Origin: an uncultured Pelagibacteraceae bacterium
Lineage (GTDB): Bacteria > Pseudomonadota > Alphaproteobacteria > Pelagibacterales > Pelagibacteraceae
Direction of reading: 5' to 3'
Length of the DNA stretch: 50,568 nt
Assembly: GCA_902516465.1 (NCBI GenBank)
Contig: CABXZD010000006.1
Span: 1-50,568, forward strand
In this document: positions 29,269 to 38,284 of the stretch, one piece after another
Layout: each line of letters begins with the position of its first letter
Numbering within the stretch: position 1 is the first letter of the stretch
Program-made: the position numbers and the translations under genes
The notes under the pieces: model-generated
What the model was told of the DNA's origin: nothing
Seen by the model: only the letters and a program-made list of their open reading frames with translations
Database searches by the model: none

Positions 29269-29784
29269 ATGGAAAATATTAAAGAAAAAAAAACTGATGA
29301 TATCCTAGAAAAATTAGTTCACATAAATAGAATTACCAAAGTTGTGAAGGGTGGTAGAAGGTTTGGATTTTCTGCTTTAGTAGTTGTGGGAAATCAAGCT
29401 GGTAAAATTGGAATAGCTCATGCTAAAGCGAAACAAGTTCCAGATGCTATTAAAAAAGCTAATGAGATGGCTAGAAGAAAACTAGTACACATACCCTTGA
29501 GAGAGGGTAGGACAATACACCATGACGTTAAAGCAAAAGATGGATCTGGTAAAATAGTATTAAGATCAGCCTCTAAAGGTACAGGAATAATTGCTGGTGG
29601 ACCTGTGAGAGCTGTTTGTGAGGTTTTAGGTGTCAAAGATATTGTTGCAAAATCAATGGGAACGTCTAATGCTCATAATGTTATTAGAGCAACCATAAAA
29701 GCTTTACTGAAACAAAACTCTCCAAAACAAATTTCCAGTATAAGAAATAAAAAAATTTCAGAAATAATTGAAAAAAGAGGATAA
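29269..29784 (+). CDS. rpsE: 30S ribosomal protein S5
   Basis: Decoding-fidelity protein with mRNA helicase activity in the entry channel. I start it at ATG 29269 (ENIKEKKTDD), giving 171 aa; an in-frame ATG at 29230 lies within rplR. The dsRBD-like N domain HINRITKVVKGGRRFGFSAL and the central LREGRTIHHDV are present. The stop overlaps the rplO start directly (TAATG), leaving no room for rpmD, which normally follows. Confidence 0.96.
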   Translation: MENIKEKKTDDILEKLVHINRITKVVKGGRRFGFSALVVVGNQAGKIGIAHAKAKQVPDAIKKANEMARRKLVHIPLREGRTIHHDVKAKDGSGKIVLRSASKGTGIIAGGPVRAVCEVLGVKDIVAKSMGTSNAHNVIRATIKALLKQNSPKQISSIRNKKISEIIEKRG

Positions 29785-30236
29785 TGATTCAACTAAATAA
29801 CAGAACTAAGATAAAAAAAAAGAAGATAAGAGTTGGGAGAGGGATCGGCTCAGGTAAAGGAAAAACATCTGGCAGAGGTGTTAAAGGCCAAAAATCAAGA
29901 TCAGGCGTTGCAATTAAAAGTTTTGAGGGTGGACAAATGCCTTTATACAGAAGACTGCCTAAAAGGGGTTTTAACCCAATTAATAAAAAATATATTGCAG
30001 TTTTAAATCTTGATAAAATACAATCGTATATTGATAATCAAAAATTAAAAACTGGTGATACTCTAAATTCCAGTTTATTGAAAAAACTGCAATTGATAAA
30101 TAAAAATTCAATTAAACTAAAGATTCTAGGTTCAGGCGAAATTAAAAGCAAAATTAATATAGAAGCTGATCTAGCATCAAAATCTGCTGTTTTGAAATTA
30201 AAAAAAATAGGCGGATCTATACAACTGAAAAAATAG
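29784..30236 (+). CDS. rplO: 50S ribosomal protein L15
   Basis: A late 50S assembly protein. The 150-aa sequence has the glycine/arginine-rich N-terminal arm (RVGRGIGSGKGKTSGRGVKG, then GQKSRSG) and GFEGG-type segments (KSFEGGQMPLYRRLPKRGF). It follows rpsE without the usual rpmD between. Nine bases separate it from secY. Confidence 0.97.
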   Translation: MIQLNNRTKIKKKKIRVGRGIGSGKGKTSGRGVKGQKSRSGVAIKSFEGGQMPLYRRLPKRGFNPINKKYIAVLNLDKIQSYIDNQKLKTGDTLNSSLLKKLQLINKNSIKLKILGSGEIKSKINIEADLASKSAVLKLKKIGGSIQLKK

Positions 30237-30245
30237 ATTAATATA

Positions 30246-31526
30246 ATGAGCGCTTCATCTTCAAGCACTGATTTAAGAAATAGAATTATATTTACTATTG
30301 CAATTTTAGCAGTTTATAGGTTTGGAACTTTTGTACCTCTACCCGGAATTGATCCAGAACAATTAAAAATAATGATGGAAGGTAATCAAAAAGGATTACT
30401 AGGAATGTTTAATGTTTTTGCAGGTGGAGCGGTTAGTAGAATGGCAATTTTTGCTTTAGGAATAATGCCTTATATTTCTTCTTCTATCATTGTTCAACTT
30501 TTAACAGGTGTATCTGATTATTTTAAAAATCTTAAATCACAAGGAGAAACTGGAAGAGCTAAAATTACTCAGATTACGCGTTATGGTACTGTTTTATTAG
30601 CGACTGTTCAGGGGTATGGCTTATCTGTAGGATTAGAGTCCTCTGCAAATTTGGTAATTAATCCTGGTATGTTTTTTAAAATATCAACTGTGACAACGAT
30701 AGTTGCTGGCACAATCTTTCTAATGTGGTTAGGTGAGCAAATTACTCAAAGAGGAATAGGTAATGGAATATCTTTAATTATTTTTGCTGGTATCGTTGCA
30801 GAAATACCTCGAGCACTAGTGACAACCTTCGAACTTGGTAGAACTGGAGCTATTTCTACTATAATGATTTTAGCAATATTTATTTTATTAATTTTAACTA
30901 TCTTGTTTATTGTTTTTATGGAACGGGCATTAAGAAAAATATTAATTAATTATCCTAAAAGACAGATGGGAAATAAAATGTATGGTGGTGAGTCATCTCA
31001 TTTACCATTAAAAATAAATCAAGCTGGGGTAATACCAGCAATATTTGCATCTGCTTTATTATTACTCCCTGTAACATTTTCAAATTTTAATTTTTCTGAT
31101 AATGAAACTTTTTTAAATATAAGTTCTTATTTTACTCAAGGACAACCACTCTATATGTTGTTATATGCTTCTGGAATAATTTTTTTTACTTTTTTTTATA
31201 CTTCGATAACTTTTAATCCTAATGAAACTGCTGATAATTTAAGAAAATATGGTGGATTTATACCTGGAATAAGACCAGGAGAAAGCACAGCTTTATACAT
31301 TGAAAATATTTTAACAAAATTAACAACTATTGGAGCAACATATTTGACACTTGTTTGTTTAATGCCAGAATTTTTAATCGCCAACTATCCAATTCCATTT
31401 TATTTAGGAGGAACCTCAATATTGATTGTGGTTGTTGTTGCAATTGATACTGTTACTCAAATACAAACGAGACTTATGAGTTCTCAGTACGAGCAACTTA
31501 TAAAAAAAACAAAATTTGGTAGATAA
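30246..31526 (+). CDS. secY: Preprotein translocase subunit SecY
   Basis: The channel subunit of SecYEG in the inner membrane. The 426-aa protein has the ten-helix pattern; conserved pieces include YRFGTFVPLPGID, the plug-region GMFNVFAGGA, IMPYISSSIIVQLL, GIGNGISLIIFAGI and FRPGESTA-like GIRPGESTALY. It sits in the standard rplO-secY-adk order. Confidence 0.98.
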   Translation: MSASSSSTDLRNRIIFTIAILAVYRFGTFVPLPGIDPEQLKIMMEGNQKGLLGMFNVFAGGAVSRMAIFALGIMPYISSSIIVQLLTGVSDYFKNLKSQGETGRAKITQITRYGTVLLATVQGYGLSVGLESSANLVINPGMFFKISTVTTIVAGTIFLMWLGEQITQRGIGNGISLIIFAGIVAEIPRALVTTFELGRTGAISTIMILAIFILLILTILFIVFMERALRKILINYPKRQMGNKMYGGESSHLPLKINQAGVIPAIFASALLLLPVTFSNFNFSDNETFLNISSYFTQGQPLYMLLYASGIIFFTFFYTSITFNPNETADNLRKYGGFIPGIRPGESTALYIENILTKLTTIGATYLTLVCLMPEFLIANYPIPFYLGGTSILIVVVVAIDTVTQIQTRLMSSQYEQLIKKTKFGR

Positions 31527-31530
31527 AACT

Positions 31531-32094
31531 GTGAATCTAATTTTATTTGGACCCCCGGGTGCTGGAAAAGGTACTCAAGCTAAATATTTAGTTAACAAAT
31601 TAAATGGTTTTCAAGTATCTACTGGTGAAATGTTAAGAGACGAAATTCAAAAAGATACTGAAATTGGTAAAAAAATTATAAGTGACATGAATGATGGAAA
31701 GTTTGTTGATGATGAGATAGTTAATCAACTTATAAAAAAAATTATAGCTGATCCAATAAAAACAAATAGATTAATATTTGATGGATATCCAAGATCATTA
31801 AGCCAAGCTAAAAATTTAGATATATTATTAAATAATTCAAACCAAAAAATTGATTTTGTTTTTTTTCTAAATGTAAATAAGGAAACTATTATTAAAAGAA
31901 TTGAAAAAAGAAAAATTTTAGAAAAAAGATCTGACGATGATTTAAAAATTATACTAAGGAGATATGAAACTTACATGCAAACTACAAAACCAGTTTTAGA
32001 TTTTTATTCAAAAAATCCAAATTTTTATGAAATAGATGGAGCATTGGAAATTGTTGAAATAACTCAAAAAATAGAGGCTTTTCTTAATTTTTAA
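31531..32094 (+). CDS. adk: Adenylate kinase (short form, GTG start)
   Basis: Interconverts ATP + AMP and 2 ADP. Starting at GTG 31531, 4 nt after the secY stop, gives 187 aa that begin NLILFGPPGAGKGTQ with the P-loop at residues 7-16. An in-frame TTG at 31516 lies inside secY and would add non-family residues. The AMP-binding STGEMLRDEI and DGYPRSLSQA are intact. The LID region is reduced to a short loop (RKILEKRSDDDLKIILRRYE), so the long zinc-type LID is absent, as in the short-form adenylate kinases. Confidence 0.94.
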   Translation: MNLILFGPPGAGKGTQAKYLVNKLNGFQVSTGEMLRDEIQKDTEIGKKIISDMNDGKFVDDEIVNQLIKKIIADPIKTNRLIFDGYPRSLSQAKNLDILLNNSNQKIDFVFFLNVNKETIIKRIEKRKILEKRSDDDLKIILRRYETYMQTTKPVLDFYSKNPNFYEIDGALEIVEITQKIEAFLNF

Positions 32095-32098
32095 GGCG

Positions 32099-32126
32099 TT
32101 GACTTTGAAAGATCTTCTTATATAAA
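32099..32126 (+). promoter_or_regulatory. Promoter for rpsM-rpsK-rpoA-rplQ
   Basis: TTGACT (32099-32104) and TATAAA (32121-32126) with a 16-bp spacer; each box matches five of six consensus positions. It lies in the 56-nt adk-rpsM gap, giving a predicted start near 32133 and a leader under 20 nt. It is the best-formed promoter in the window and would let the alpha operon, with rpoA, be transcribed independently. Confidence 0.75.
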
Positions 32127-32150
32127 AGCTTAAAATTATCACATAAATTT

Positions 32151-32534
32151 ATGGCGCGTATTGCAGGTATTAACATTCCACAAAATAAATTGGTTCATAT
32201 AGGTCTTACTTATATTTATGGAATTGGAGATAAATTCTCTAAACAAATTTGTTCATCTTTAGCTATACCTAAGGAAAAAAGAGTTAATCAATTAACTGAC
32301 GATGAAATTTTAAAAATTAGAGAATACATCGATCAAAATTTTAAAGTAGAGGGTGATCTAAGAAGAGATTATTCATTAAGTATAAAAAGGTTGATTGATT
32401 TAGCTAGCTATAGAGGATCTAGGCATAGAAAAAAATTGCCAGTAAGGGGTCAAAGAACAAGATGTAATGCTAGAACAAGAAAAGGTAAGGCAATTGCAAT
32501 CGCAGGTAAAAAATTAACTCCACTTAAAAAATAA
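32151..32534 (+). CDS. rpsM: 30S ribosomal protein S13
   Basis: Head protein that bridges to L5 and contacts P-site tRNA. At 127 aa it starts [20 protein letters not shown] and ends with the basic [20 protein letters not shown] tail. It is the first gene after a near-consensus promoter. Two bases separate it from rpsK. Confidence 0.97.
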   Translation: MARIAGINIPQNKLVHIGLTYIYGIGDKFSKQICSSLAIPKEKRVNQLTDDEILKIREYIDQNFKVEGDLRRDYSLSIKRLIDLASYRGSRHRKKLPVRGQRTRCNARTRKGKAIAIAGKKLTPLKK

Positions 32535-32536
32535 AT

Positions 32537-32986
32537 ATGTCTAAGGTAGAAAAAACGGATAATAAAGACCTAAAATCAGAAAAAACTTCAAAGAAAACAA
32601 ACAAAAGTACTTATTCAAAAAAGAAGAAAGTTAAAAAAAATATTCTAAACGGAATTGCATATGTGCAATCAACATTTAATAATACTATAATTTCAATTGC
32701 AGATACAAACGGAAATGTAATTTCTTGGGCTTCTGCTGGTCAAAAAGGATTTAAAGGATCTAGAAAATCAACTCCATATGCCGCTCAAATTGCAGCAGAC
32801 TCAGCTGCCTCAAAAGCTTTAGAATATGGAATGAAAACTTTATCTGTAGAAGTAAAGGGTCCAGGTTCAGGAAGGGAAACAGCTTTAAGAGCTTTGCAGG
32901 CAAGAGGTTTTAAAATTTTATCAATTAAAGATACAACGCCAATGCCTCATAATGGAACTAGGCCACCAAAAAAAAGGAGAGTTTAA
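32537..32986 (+). CDS. rpsK: 30S ribosomal protein S11 (with Lys-rich N-terminal extension)
   Basis: Platform protein near the mRNA exit. The core, from [20 protein letters not shown] to [10 protein letters not shown], is standard, but about 35 Lys/Ser/Thr-rich residues precede it, bringing the length to 149 against about 129 usual. No internal ATG would give a standard-length start. It overlaps rpoA by one base. Confidence 0.97.
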   Translation: MSKVEKTDNKDLKSEKTSKKTNKSTYSKKKKVKKNILNGIAYVQSTFNNTIISIADTNGNVISWASAGQKGFKGSRKSTPYAAQIAADSAASKALEYGMKTLSVEVKGPGSGRETALRALQARGFKILSIKDTTPMPHNGTRPPKKRRV

Positions 32987-34014
32987 TGGAAACAGAAAAT
33001 GTAAATTTAAAAAATTGGAAATCACTGATAAAACCTTCAAAACTTGACGTAAAGATTAGTGATGATTTAACAAAAGCAACCATAATTGCTGAACCTTTAG
33101 AAAAAGGTTATGGTCTTACGTTGGGGAACTCTTTAAGAAGAATTTTATTATCATCAATAAGAGGCTCTGCGGTGACATCTATACAAATTGATGGTGTTTT
33201 ACATGAATTTACCTCCATAAAGGGAGTAAGAGAGGATGTGACGGATATTGTTTTAAATGTAAAATCTTTAGCTTTAAAATGTTCGTCTGAGGGCACAAAG
33301 AAACTAATTTTAGATGCTAAAGGCCCTGGTGAAATCAAGGCCTCAGATATTTCAGATGTTGCTGATGTTGAAATTTTAAATCCAGATCTAGTTATTTGTA
33401 ATTTAGATGAAAATACTAATTTTCATATGGAAATGAATGTCAATTCAGGAAAAGGTTATGTACCTGCTGAATTAAATAAGCCAGAGGAACCACCTATTGG
33501 TTTAATTGCTATTGACTCATTATACAGTCCAGTCAAAAAAGTTTCATATTCAGTTAGCACTGCTAGAGAAGGTAAAGCCTTAGATTATGATAAACTGACA
33601 ATGGATGTTGAGACGAATGGGTCCATATCAGCAGAAGATGCTGTAGCTTATTCAGCGAGAATTTTCCAAGACCAATTAAAGATGTTTATTAATTTTGATG
33701 AACCTGTAGAGGCACCAATTCAAGAGGTTTCAACAGAACCTGAGTTTAACAAAAACCTATTGAGAAAAGTTGATGAACTAGAACTATCTGTGAGATCAAT
33801 GAACTGCCTTAAAAATGATAACATAATTTATATCGGTGATTTAGTTCAAAAGTCTGAGGGTGAAATGCTAAGAACACCAAATTTTGGTAGAAAGTCACTA
33901 AATGAAATTAAAGAAGTGCTAACCGGAATGTCTCTTTATCTTGGTATGGAGATACCTAATTGGCCTCCAGACAATATAGCAGAAATGTCTAAGAAATTAG
34001 AGGAAGCAATCTAA
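32986..34014 (+). CDS. rpoA: DNA-directed RNA polymerase subunit alpha
   Basis: Dimerises to nucleate polymerase assembly and contacts UP elements and activators. At 342 aa it has the N-terminal domain ([20 protein letters not shown]) and the C-terminal domain ([20 protein letters not shown], then [16 protein letters not shown]), with the Arg equivalent to E. coli R265 kept in SVRS. One-base overlaps link it to rpsK and rplQ. Confidence 0.98.
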   Translation: METENVNLKNWKSLIKPSKLDVKISDDLTKATIIAEPLEKGYGLTLGNSLRRILLSSIRGSAVTSIQIDGVLHEFTSIKGVREDVTDIVLNVKSLALKCSSEGTKKLILDAKGPGEIKASDISDVADVEILNPDLVICNLDENTNFHMEMNVNSGKGYVPAELNKPEEPPIGLIAIDSLYSPVKKVSYSVSTAREGKALDYDKLTMDVETNGSISAEDAVAYSARIFQDQLKMFINFDEPVEAPIQEVSTEPEFNKNLLRKVDELELSVRSMNCLKNDNIIYIGDLVQKSEGEMLRTPNFGRKSLNEIKEVLTGMSLYLGMEIPNWPPDNIAEMSKKLEEAI

Positions 34015-34457
34015 TGAGACACGGAATGGCTAATAAGAAGTTAAATAGAACTTCTGAACATAGAAAGGCACTTCTAAAGAATATGCTTAATTCTCTAATT
34101 AAGTATGAACAAATTAAAACAACTTTGCCTAAAGCAAAATTTTTGAAACCACAAGCAGATAAGATAATTACATTAGGAAAAAAAGATACCTTACAAACAA
34201 CTAGACAATTAATCACTCAATTACAGGACACTAAATCTGCAAATAAAGTAAAAAAAACTTTATCGAAAAGATTCGAAAAAAGAAATGGCGGGTATACAAG
34301 AATAATTAAAGCAGGGTTTAGATACGGTGATAACGCACCGATGGCTATTATTGAGTTTATAGACAGAGATGTTGAGGCAAAAAAAGTTGATAAAAAGAAA
34401 AGAGATCAAAATAAAGATGTTACTAAAAAAGAGGAACAAAAAGTAGCTTCAGCTTAA
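34014..34457 (+). CDS. rplQ: 50S ribosomal protein L17
   Basis: Tunnel-exit protein of 147 aa. The N-terminus [19 protein letters not shown] and the central AKFLKPQADKIITLGKK are diagnostic. A Lys/Asp/Glu-rich C-terminal tail of roughly 25 residues extends past the usual core. It ends the ribosomal block; no terminator hairpin is visible in the 27 bases before the next gene. Confidence 0.97.
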   Translation: MRHGMANKKLNRTSEHRKALLKNMLNSLIKYEQIKTTLPKAKFLKPQADKIITLGKKDTLQTTRQLITQLQDTKSANKVKKTLSKRFEKRNGGYTRIIKAGFRYGDNAPMAIIEFIDRDVEAKKVDKKKRDQNKDVTKKEEQKVASA

Positions 34458-34484
34458 TAAAATTTCAGTTAAAAATAATATAAA

Positions 34485-35402
34485 ATGATCAAGAGTTTTA
34501 TCGTAGATATAACTTGTAAAAATATGCGTATTGATCGTTTGTTAAGAAATAAATTGGGTGTAGTACCTCAGAGTTTGATTGAAAAAAGTTTAAGGTTGGG
34601 AAAAATCAAACTAAATAAAAAAAAAGTTAAAAGTTCATTTAAAGTAAGTGTAAATGATAAGATTGAACTTTTTAATTTCAATTTTAAAGAAACTATAAAA
34701 CAAAAAAAAATTAAGTTTAGCCCATCTGAAGAAGTTGTTAAAGCGAATGAAAATCTAATTATTGATAATAATGATGATTTTATAGTTCTTAATAAAAGTT
34801 CAGGTATTTCAGTTCAGGGTGGAACAAAGTCTAAAAAAAATTTAGTTGATATTTTTGCAAAAAGTAAAATATTTGAAGGATCAAAACCTTACTCAGTTCA
34901 TAGACTAGATAAAGATACTTCAGGTGTTTTTGTTTTGGCTAAAAATAGAGAAACTGCACAACTATTAACATCTCTATTTAGATTAAGAAAAGTCCATAAA
35001 ACTTATTTAGCTATATGTCATGGCGAACTAGAAAAAAATACTGGTGAATGGAATGATGATCTAGTCAAATTTGATAATAATAAAAAATTTATAGAAAAAG
35101 CTAAAACTATATATAAAGTTTTAGATAAAAACTCCAACTCAAGCTTAGTTGAGATGAAACCGATAACAGGGAGAAAACATCAGCTTAGAAAACAACTTTT
35201 TAAGATAGGCCACTCAATATATGGTGACGAAAAATATAGGTCATCAATTTCCACAAAAGGAATAAATAAAAACTTGATGCTTCACTCGTACCAAATTAAA
35301 TTTATGATAAAAAATAGAAAATATACTTATAGAGCTTTGCTACCTGATTATTTCAAAAAATTATTAAAAAGTAAAAGACTTAATCTTTTAAATTTGAAAT
35401 AA
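34485..35402 (+). CDS. RluC/RluD-family 23S rRNA pseudouridine synthase
   Basis: Isomerises uridines in large-subunit rRNA. The 305-aa protein has an N-terminal S4 RNA-binding domain (residues about 14-65, [12 protein letters not shown]) and a catalytic domain with [16 protein letters not shown] (139-154; nucleophile Asp142) and the [13 protein letters not shown] motif. Domain order and length favour RluC, but the sequence alone does not settle RluC against RluD. It shares 23 nt at its 3' end with the opposite-strand lipB. Confidence 0.9.
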   Translation: MIKSFIVDITCKNMRIDRLLRNKLGVVPQSLIEKSLRLGKIKLNKKKVKSSFKVSVNDKIELFNFNFKETIKQKKIKFSPSEEVVKANENLIIDNNDDFIVLNKSSGISVQGGTKSKKNLVDIFAKSKIFEGSKPYSVHRLDKDTSGVFVLAKNRETAQLLTSLFRLRKVHKTYLAICHGELEKNTGEWNDDLVKFDNNKKFIEKAKTIYKVLDKNSNSSLVEMKPITGRKHQLRKQLFKIGHSIYGDEKYRSSISTKGINKNLMLHSYQIKFMIKNRKYTYRALLPDYFKKLLKSKRLNLLNLK

Positions 35403-36000
35403 AATTTTTAATTAAAAAATTATCTAACTTACTATAATCCTGATCGTTTATTTTTTTTAGAGTAATCACTCCTTTTTTTCTAATACCACATGGTATTATA
35501 GAATTATATTTATCGAGTTTATTATTTATATTTATTGAAAAACCATGATATGCTATCCATTTACTTATCCTTATACCAATTGCAGCAACTTTTTTAATAC
35601 TAGATTTGTCATTATACCAAATACCAATATTTTTTTTATCTGCGAATGTTTCGATCTTATAGATTTTTAAAGTTTCTATTATGGTTTTTTCAATGATGGT
35701 AATAAATTTTCTTATATCCTTTTTTCTTTTTTTTAAATCAATAACAAAATAAAAAATTAATTGTCCTGGCCCATGATATGTAATTTTACCACCCCTATTA
35801 GTTTTAAATATCCTAATTGATTTATCTAATACCTCATCATCAGAATAGCTAGTTCCACCCGTGTAAATTTCTTCATGTTCTAGTGTCCATATCAACTCTT
35901 TTGTTTTTTTCTTATTTACTTCGATAAGCCTTTTTTCCATTAATTTTAATGCATCTTGGTATTTTATTGGTTTTTTTGACTTTTTAATCTCAAAATTCAT
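35380..36000 (-). CDS. lipB: Octanoyl-(acyl-carrier-protein)-protein N-octanoyltransferase LipB
   Basis: Moves octanoyl from ACP to the lipoyl domains of dehydrogenase complexes and the glycine cleavage H protein, ahead of LipA. At 206 aa it shows [13 protein letters not shown] (69-81), the catalytic Lys137 in KKVAAIGI and the nucleophile Cys171 in IPCGI. It is convergent with the pseudouridine synthase gene (overlapping ends) and divergent from mgtE. Confidence 0.95.
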   Translation of the reverse strand: MNFEIKKSKKPIKYQDALKLMEKRLIEVNKKKTKELIWTLEHEEIYTGGTSYSDDEVLDKSIRIFKTNRGGKITYHGPGQLIFYFVIDLKKRKKDIRKFITIIEKTIIETLKIYKIETFADKKNIGIWYNDKSSIKKVAAIGIRISKWIAYHGFSININNKLDKYNSIIPCGIRKKGVITLKKINDQDYSKLDNFLIKNFISNLKD

Positions 36001-36060
36001 TTAAAAATTGTAATCTTTTCATTATGTATTAAAAGTTCCGACAGAATAATAGGTAAATTT

Positions 36061-37434
36061 ATGACTTTAATTAAAAAAATTAAAGATAAAAAAGTCAATT
36101 TTGAATTTAATAAAGAATATATCAAAGTTCTCAATGATAAAATTGGCGCTAATGATGCTTTATTTATTACTAATTCCTTTAAAGAGATGCACCCAGCTGA
36201 TGCCGCTGATATAATTGAGCACTTAACTCAAAATGATAGAGAAAAACTAATCAAATTAAATAATTTTAAAATTGATCCAGAAGTATTTGTCGAATTAAAT
36301 GAGTCTATTCAATCAGAAATTATTAAATTTCTCTCATCTGAAGCAATAGTTAATATTCTTAAAAACTTAGAGTCTGATGATGCTATTGCCATATTAGAAA
36401 ACGTAGAGGAAAAGGATAAAAATTCTATCTTAAGTGCTTTGCCACCAAAAGATAGATTCGCATTATTAGAAGGTCTTAGTTATCCAGAAGATAGTGCAGC
36501 CCGAATTATGCAGAGGGAATTTACAGCAATTCCCAGTAATTGGTCTGTTGGACAAACGATAGACTATTTGAGAGAAAACAAAGATTTACCAGAAGAATTT
36601 TTAGAAATTTTTATTGTAGATGAAAATTTTAAACCAATTGGAACAGTACCATCCTCGAAGGTTTTAAGAACACCTCGAGAGTCAAAAATGTCATCAATTA
36701 TGGAAGACTCAAATATTTTAGTCCCTGTTGATATGGATAGGGAAGAAGTGGGAAATTTATTTGAAAATTATGGACTTAACTCAGCTTGTGTTGTCGATAA
36801 AAATAACAAACTTGTTGGGATGATAACTTCTGACGATGTTCTTACTGTTTTGAAAGAAGAAGCCGAAGAAGATGCATTAAGATTAGCAGGAGTTGGAGAT
36901 GAGGAAATTACAGATGGTGTAATAACTAAAACAAAAAGAAGATTTAATTGGCTATTATTAAATCTCTTCACAGCTTTTTTAGCAACTTATTGCATTAGTT
37001 TATTTGGTGCAACAATTGAACAAATGGTAGTTTTAGCTTTTTTAATGCCGATAGTTGCTTCGATGGGAGGAAATGCAGGAATGCAAACTTTAGCTGTGAC
37101 AGTTAGAACTCTAGCAACAAACGATCTTACAAAAAATAATTTTAATCAAAATATTTTAAAAGAATTTAATATTGGTATTTTAAATGGAATTATTTTTGCA
37201 ATAATCAGTTCATTTATAGTTCAAATATGGTTTCAGGATATACAACTGTCATTAATAATTTCAATATCAATGGTTTTGACTATGGTAGTTGCAGGTTTGT
37301 TCGGAATTTTAGTACCGGTTACCTTAAAAAAATTAAACATTGATCCTGCTATCGCATCAAGTGTTTTTGTTACAACAATTACTGATGTGATAGGTTTTGT
37401 TTCATTCTTAGGAGTAGGTGCTTACTTTTTGTAG
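36061..37434 (+). CDS. mgtE: Magnesium transporter MgtE
   Basis: A gated Mg2+ channel of the inner membrane. The 457-aa protein has an N-terminal superhelical domain (AADIIEHL, LLEGLSYPEDSAARIMQ), two CBS domains at about residues 140-260 (GTVPSSKVLRTPRESKMSSI; GMITSDDVLTVL), and five membrane helices after about 285. The pore motif PIVASMGGNAGMQTLAVTV is intact. The 60-nt gap upstream shows no Mg2+ riboswitch-like structure. It is convergent with panC, 3 nt away. Confidence 0.95.
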   Translation: MTLIKKIKDKKVNFEFNKEYIKVLNDKIGANDALFITNSFKEMHPADAADIIEHLTQNDREKLIKLNNFKIDPEVFVELNESIQSEIIKFLSSEAIVNILKNLESDDAIAILENVEEKDKNSILSALPPKDRFALLEGLSYPEDSAARIMQREFTAIPSNWSVGQTIDYLRENKDLPEEFLEIFIVDENFKPIGTVPSSKVLRTPRESKMSSIMEDSNILVPVDMDREEVGNLFENYGLNSACVVDKNNKLVGMITSDDVLTVLKEEAEEDALRLAGVGDEEITDGVITKTKRRFNWLLLNLFTAFLATYCISLFGATIEQMVVLAFLMPIVASMGGNAGMQTLAVTVRTLATNDLTKNNFNQNILKEFNIGILNGIIFAIISSFIVQIWFQDIQLSLIISISMVLTMVVAGLFGILVPVTLKKLNIDPAIASSVFVTTITDVIGFVSFLGVGAYFL

Positions 37435-37437
37435 ATA

Positions 37438-38250
37438 TTAAAAATTATCAATTAATCTTACTTTATTTATATAATAAGCGATAAAAATTTTTGACTTTTG
37501 GATTTTAGATGAAATCTTAAGATTTTTAGTATTTCTTAATTCTAAATATTCTACTTTTACGTCAAAAAGTTTATCTAAATCATTTTTTTTTTGTTGAAGT
37601 AATCTAAAAATTTTTTTTTGATTTTTTAAAGTTTTTTTAAAATCAAATATATGATTTGTTAAATTTCTAGCTTTTTTTATTTGATTATTATTTAAAAGTA
37701 AATTTCTTGAAGATAAGGCAAAACCTCCTTCATCTCGAACTGTTTTACAAGCAATAATCTTACATTTATATCTTTTTTCAATATAATCTTTAACTAGATA
37801 TAATTGTTGCATATCTTTTTCACCCATGAATATTTTTGATGGTTTGATCAAATTTGTCAAACGGTCCATTACATCAATAACACCTTCAAAATGACCTTTT
37901 CTAAATTTAGCACATAATATTTGGTCATTCTTATTGAGCTTAATTTTTGATGCCCTTTTTGAATTATAAATATGTTTCTTGCCAGGTAAGTATACAAAAT
38001 TCACTTTTAATTTTTTTAATATGGATAGATCTTTTTTGATATTTCTTGGATATTCTCTGAAATCTTTTCTATTATTAAATTGCTTTGGATTTACGAAAAT
38101 ACTTACAATTGTTTTATTACATACTTTTTTTGATCTTTTGATCAATGATATATGTCCCTTATGAAAACTTCCCATTGTTGGCACAAAGCCTAACCTAGAA
38201 ACATTATTTAACGCCTCATTTAAATCATTATTATTTAGTAAAATTTTCAT
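37438..38250 (-). CDS. panC: Pantothenate synthetase
   Basis: Condenses pantoate with beta-alanine using ATP, the last step to pantothenate and CoA. I start it at ATG 38250 (KILLNNNDL; 270 aa) rather than 38280, since the ten extra residues do not resemble the family. Visible: PTMGSFHKGH (24-33, HxGH-type), FVNPKQF, MGEKDMQQL, and SSRN in GGFALSSRN. It is divergent from galU across 34 bases that must hold both promoters. Confidence 0.95.
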   Translation of the reverse strand: MKILLNNNDLNEALNNVSRLGFVPTMGSFHKGHISLIKRSKKVCNKTIVSIFVNPKQFNNRKDFREYPRNIKKDLSILKKLKVNFVYLPGKKHIYNSKRASKIKLNKNDQILCAKFRKGHFEGVIDVMDRLTNLIKPSKIFMGEKDMQQLYLVKDYIEKRYKCKIIACKTVRDEGGFALSSRNLLLNNNQIKKARNLTNHIFDFKKTLKNQKKIFRLLQQKKNDLDKLFDVKVEYLELRNTKNLKISSKIQKSKIFIAYYINKVRLIDNF

Positions 38251-38284
38251 TTGTATAAAACTTTTTAATAAGTAAAACATTTAA

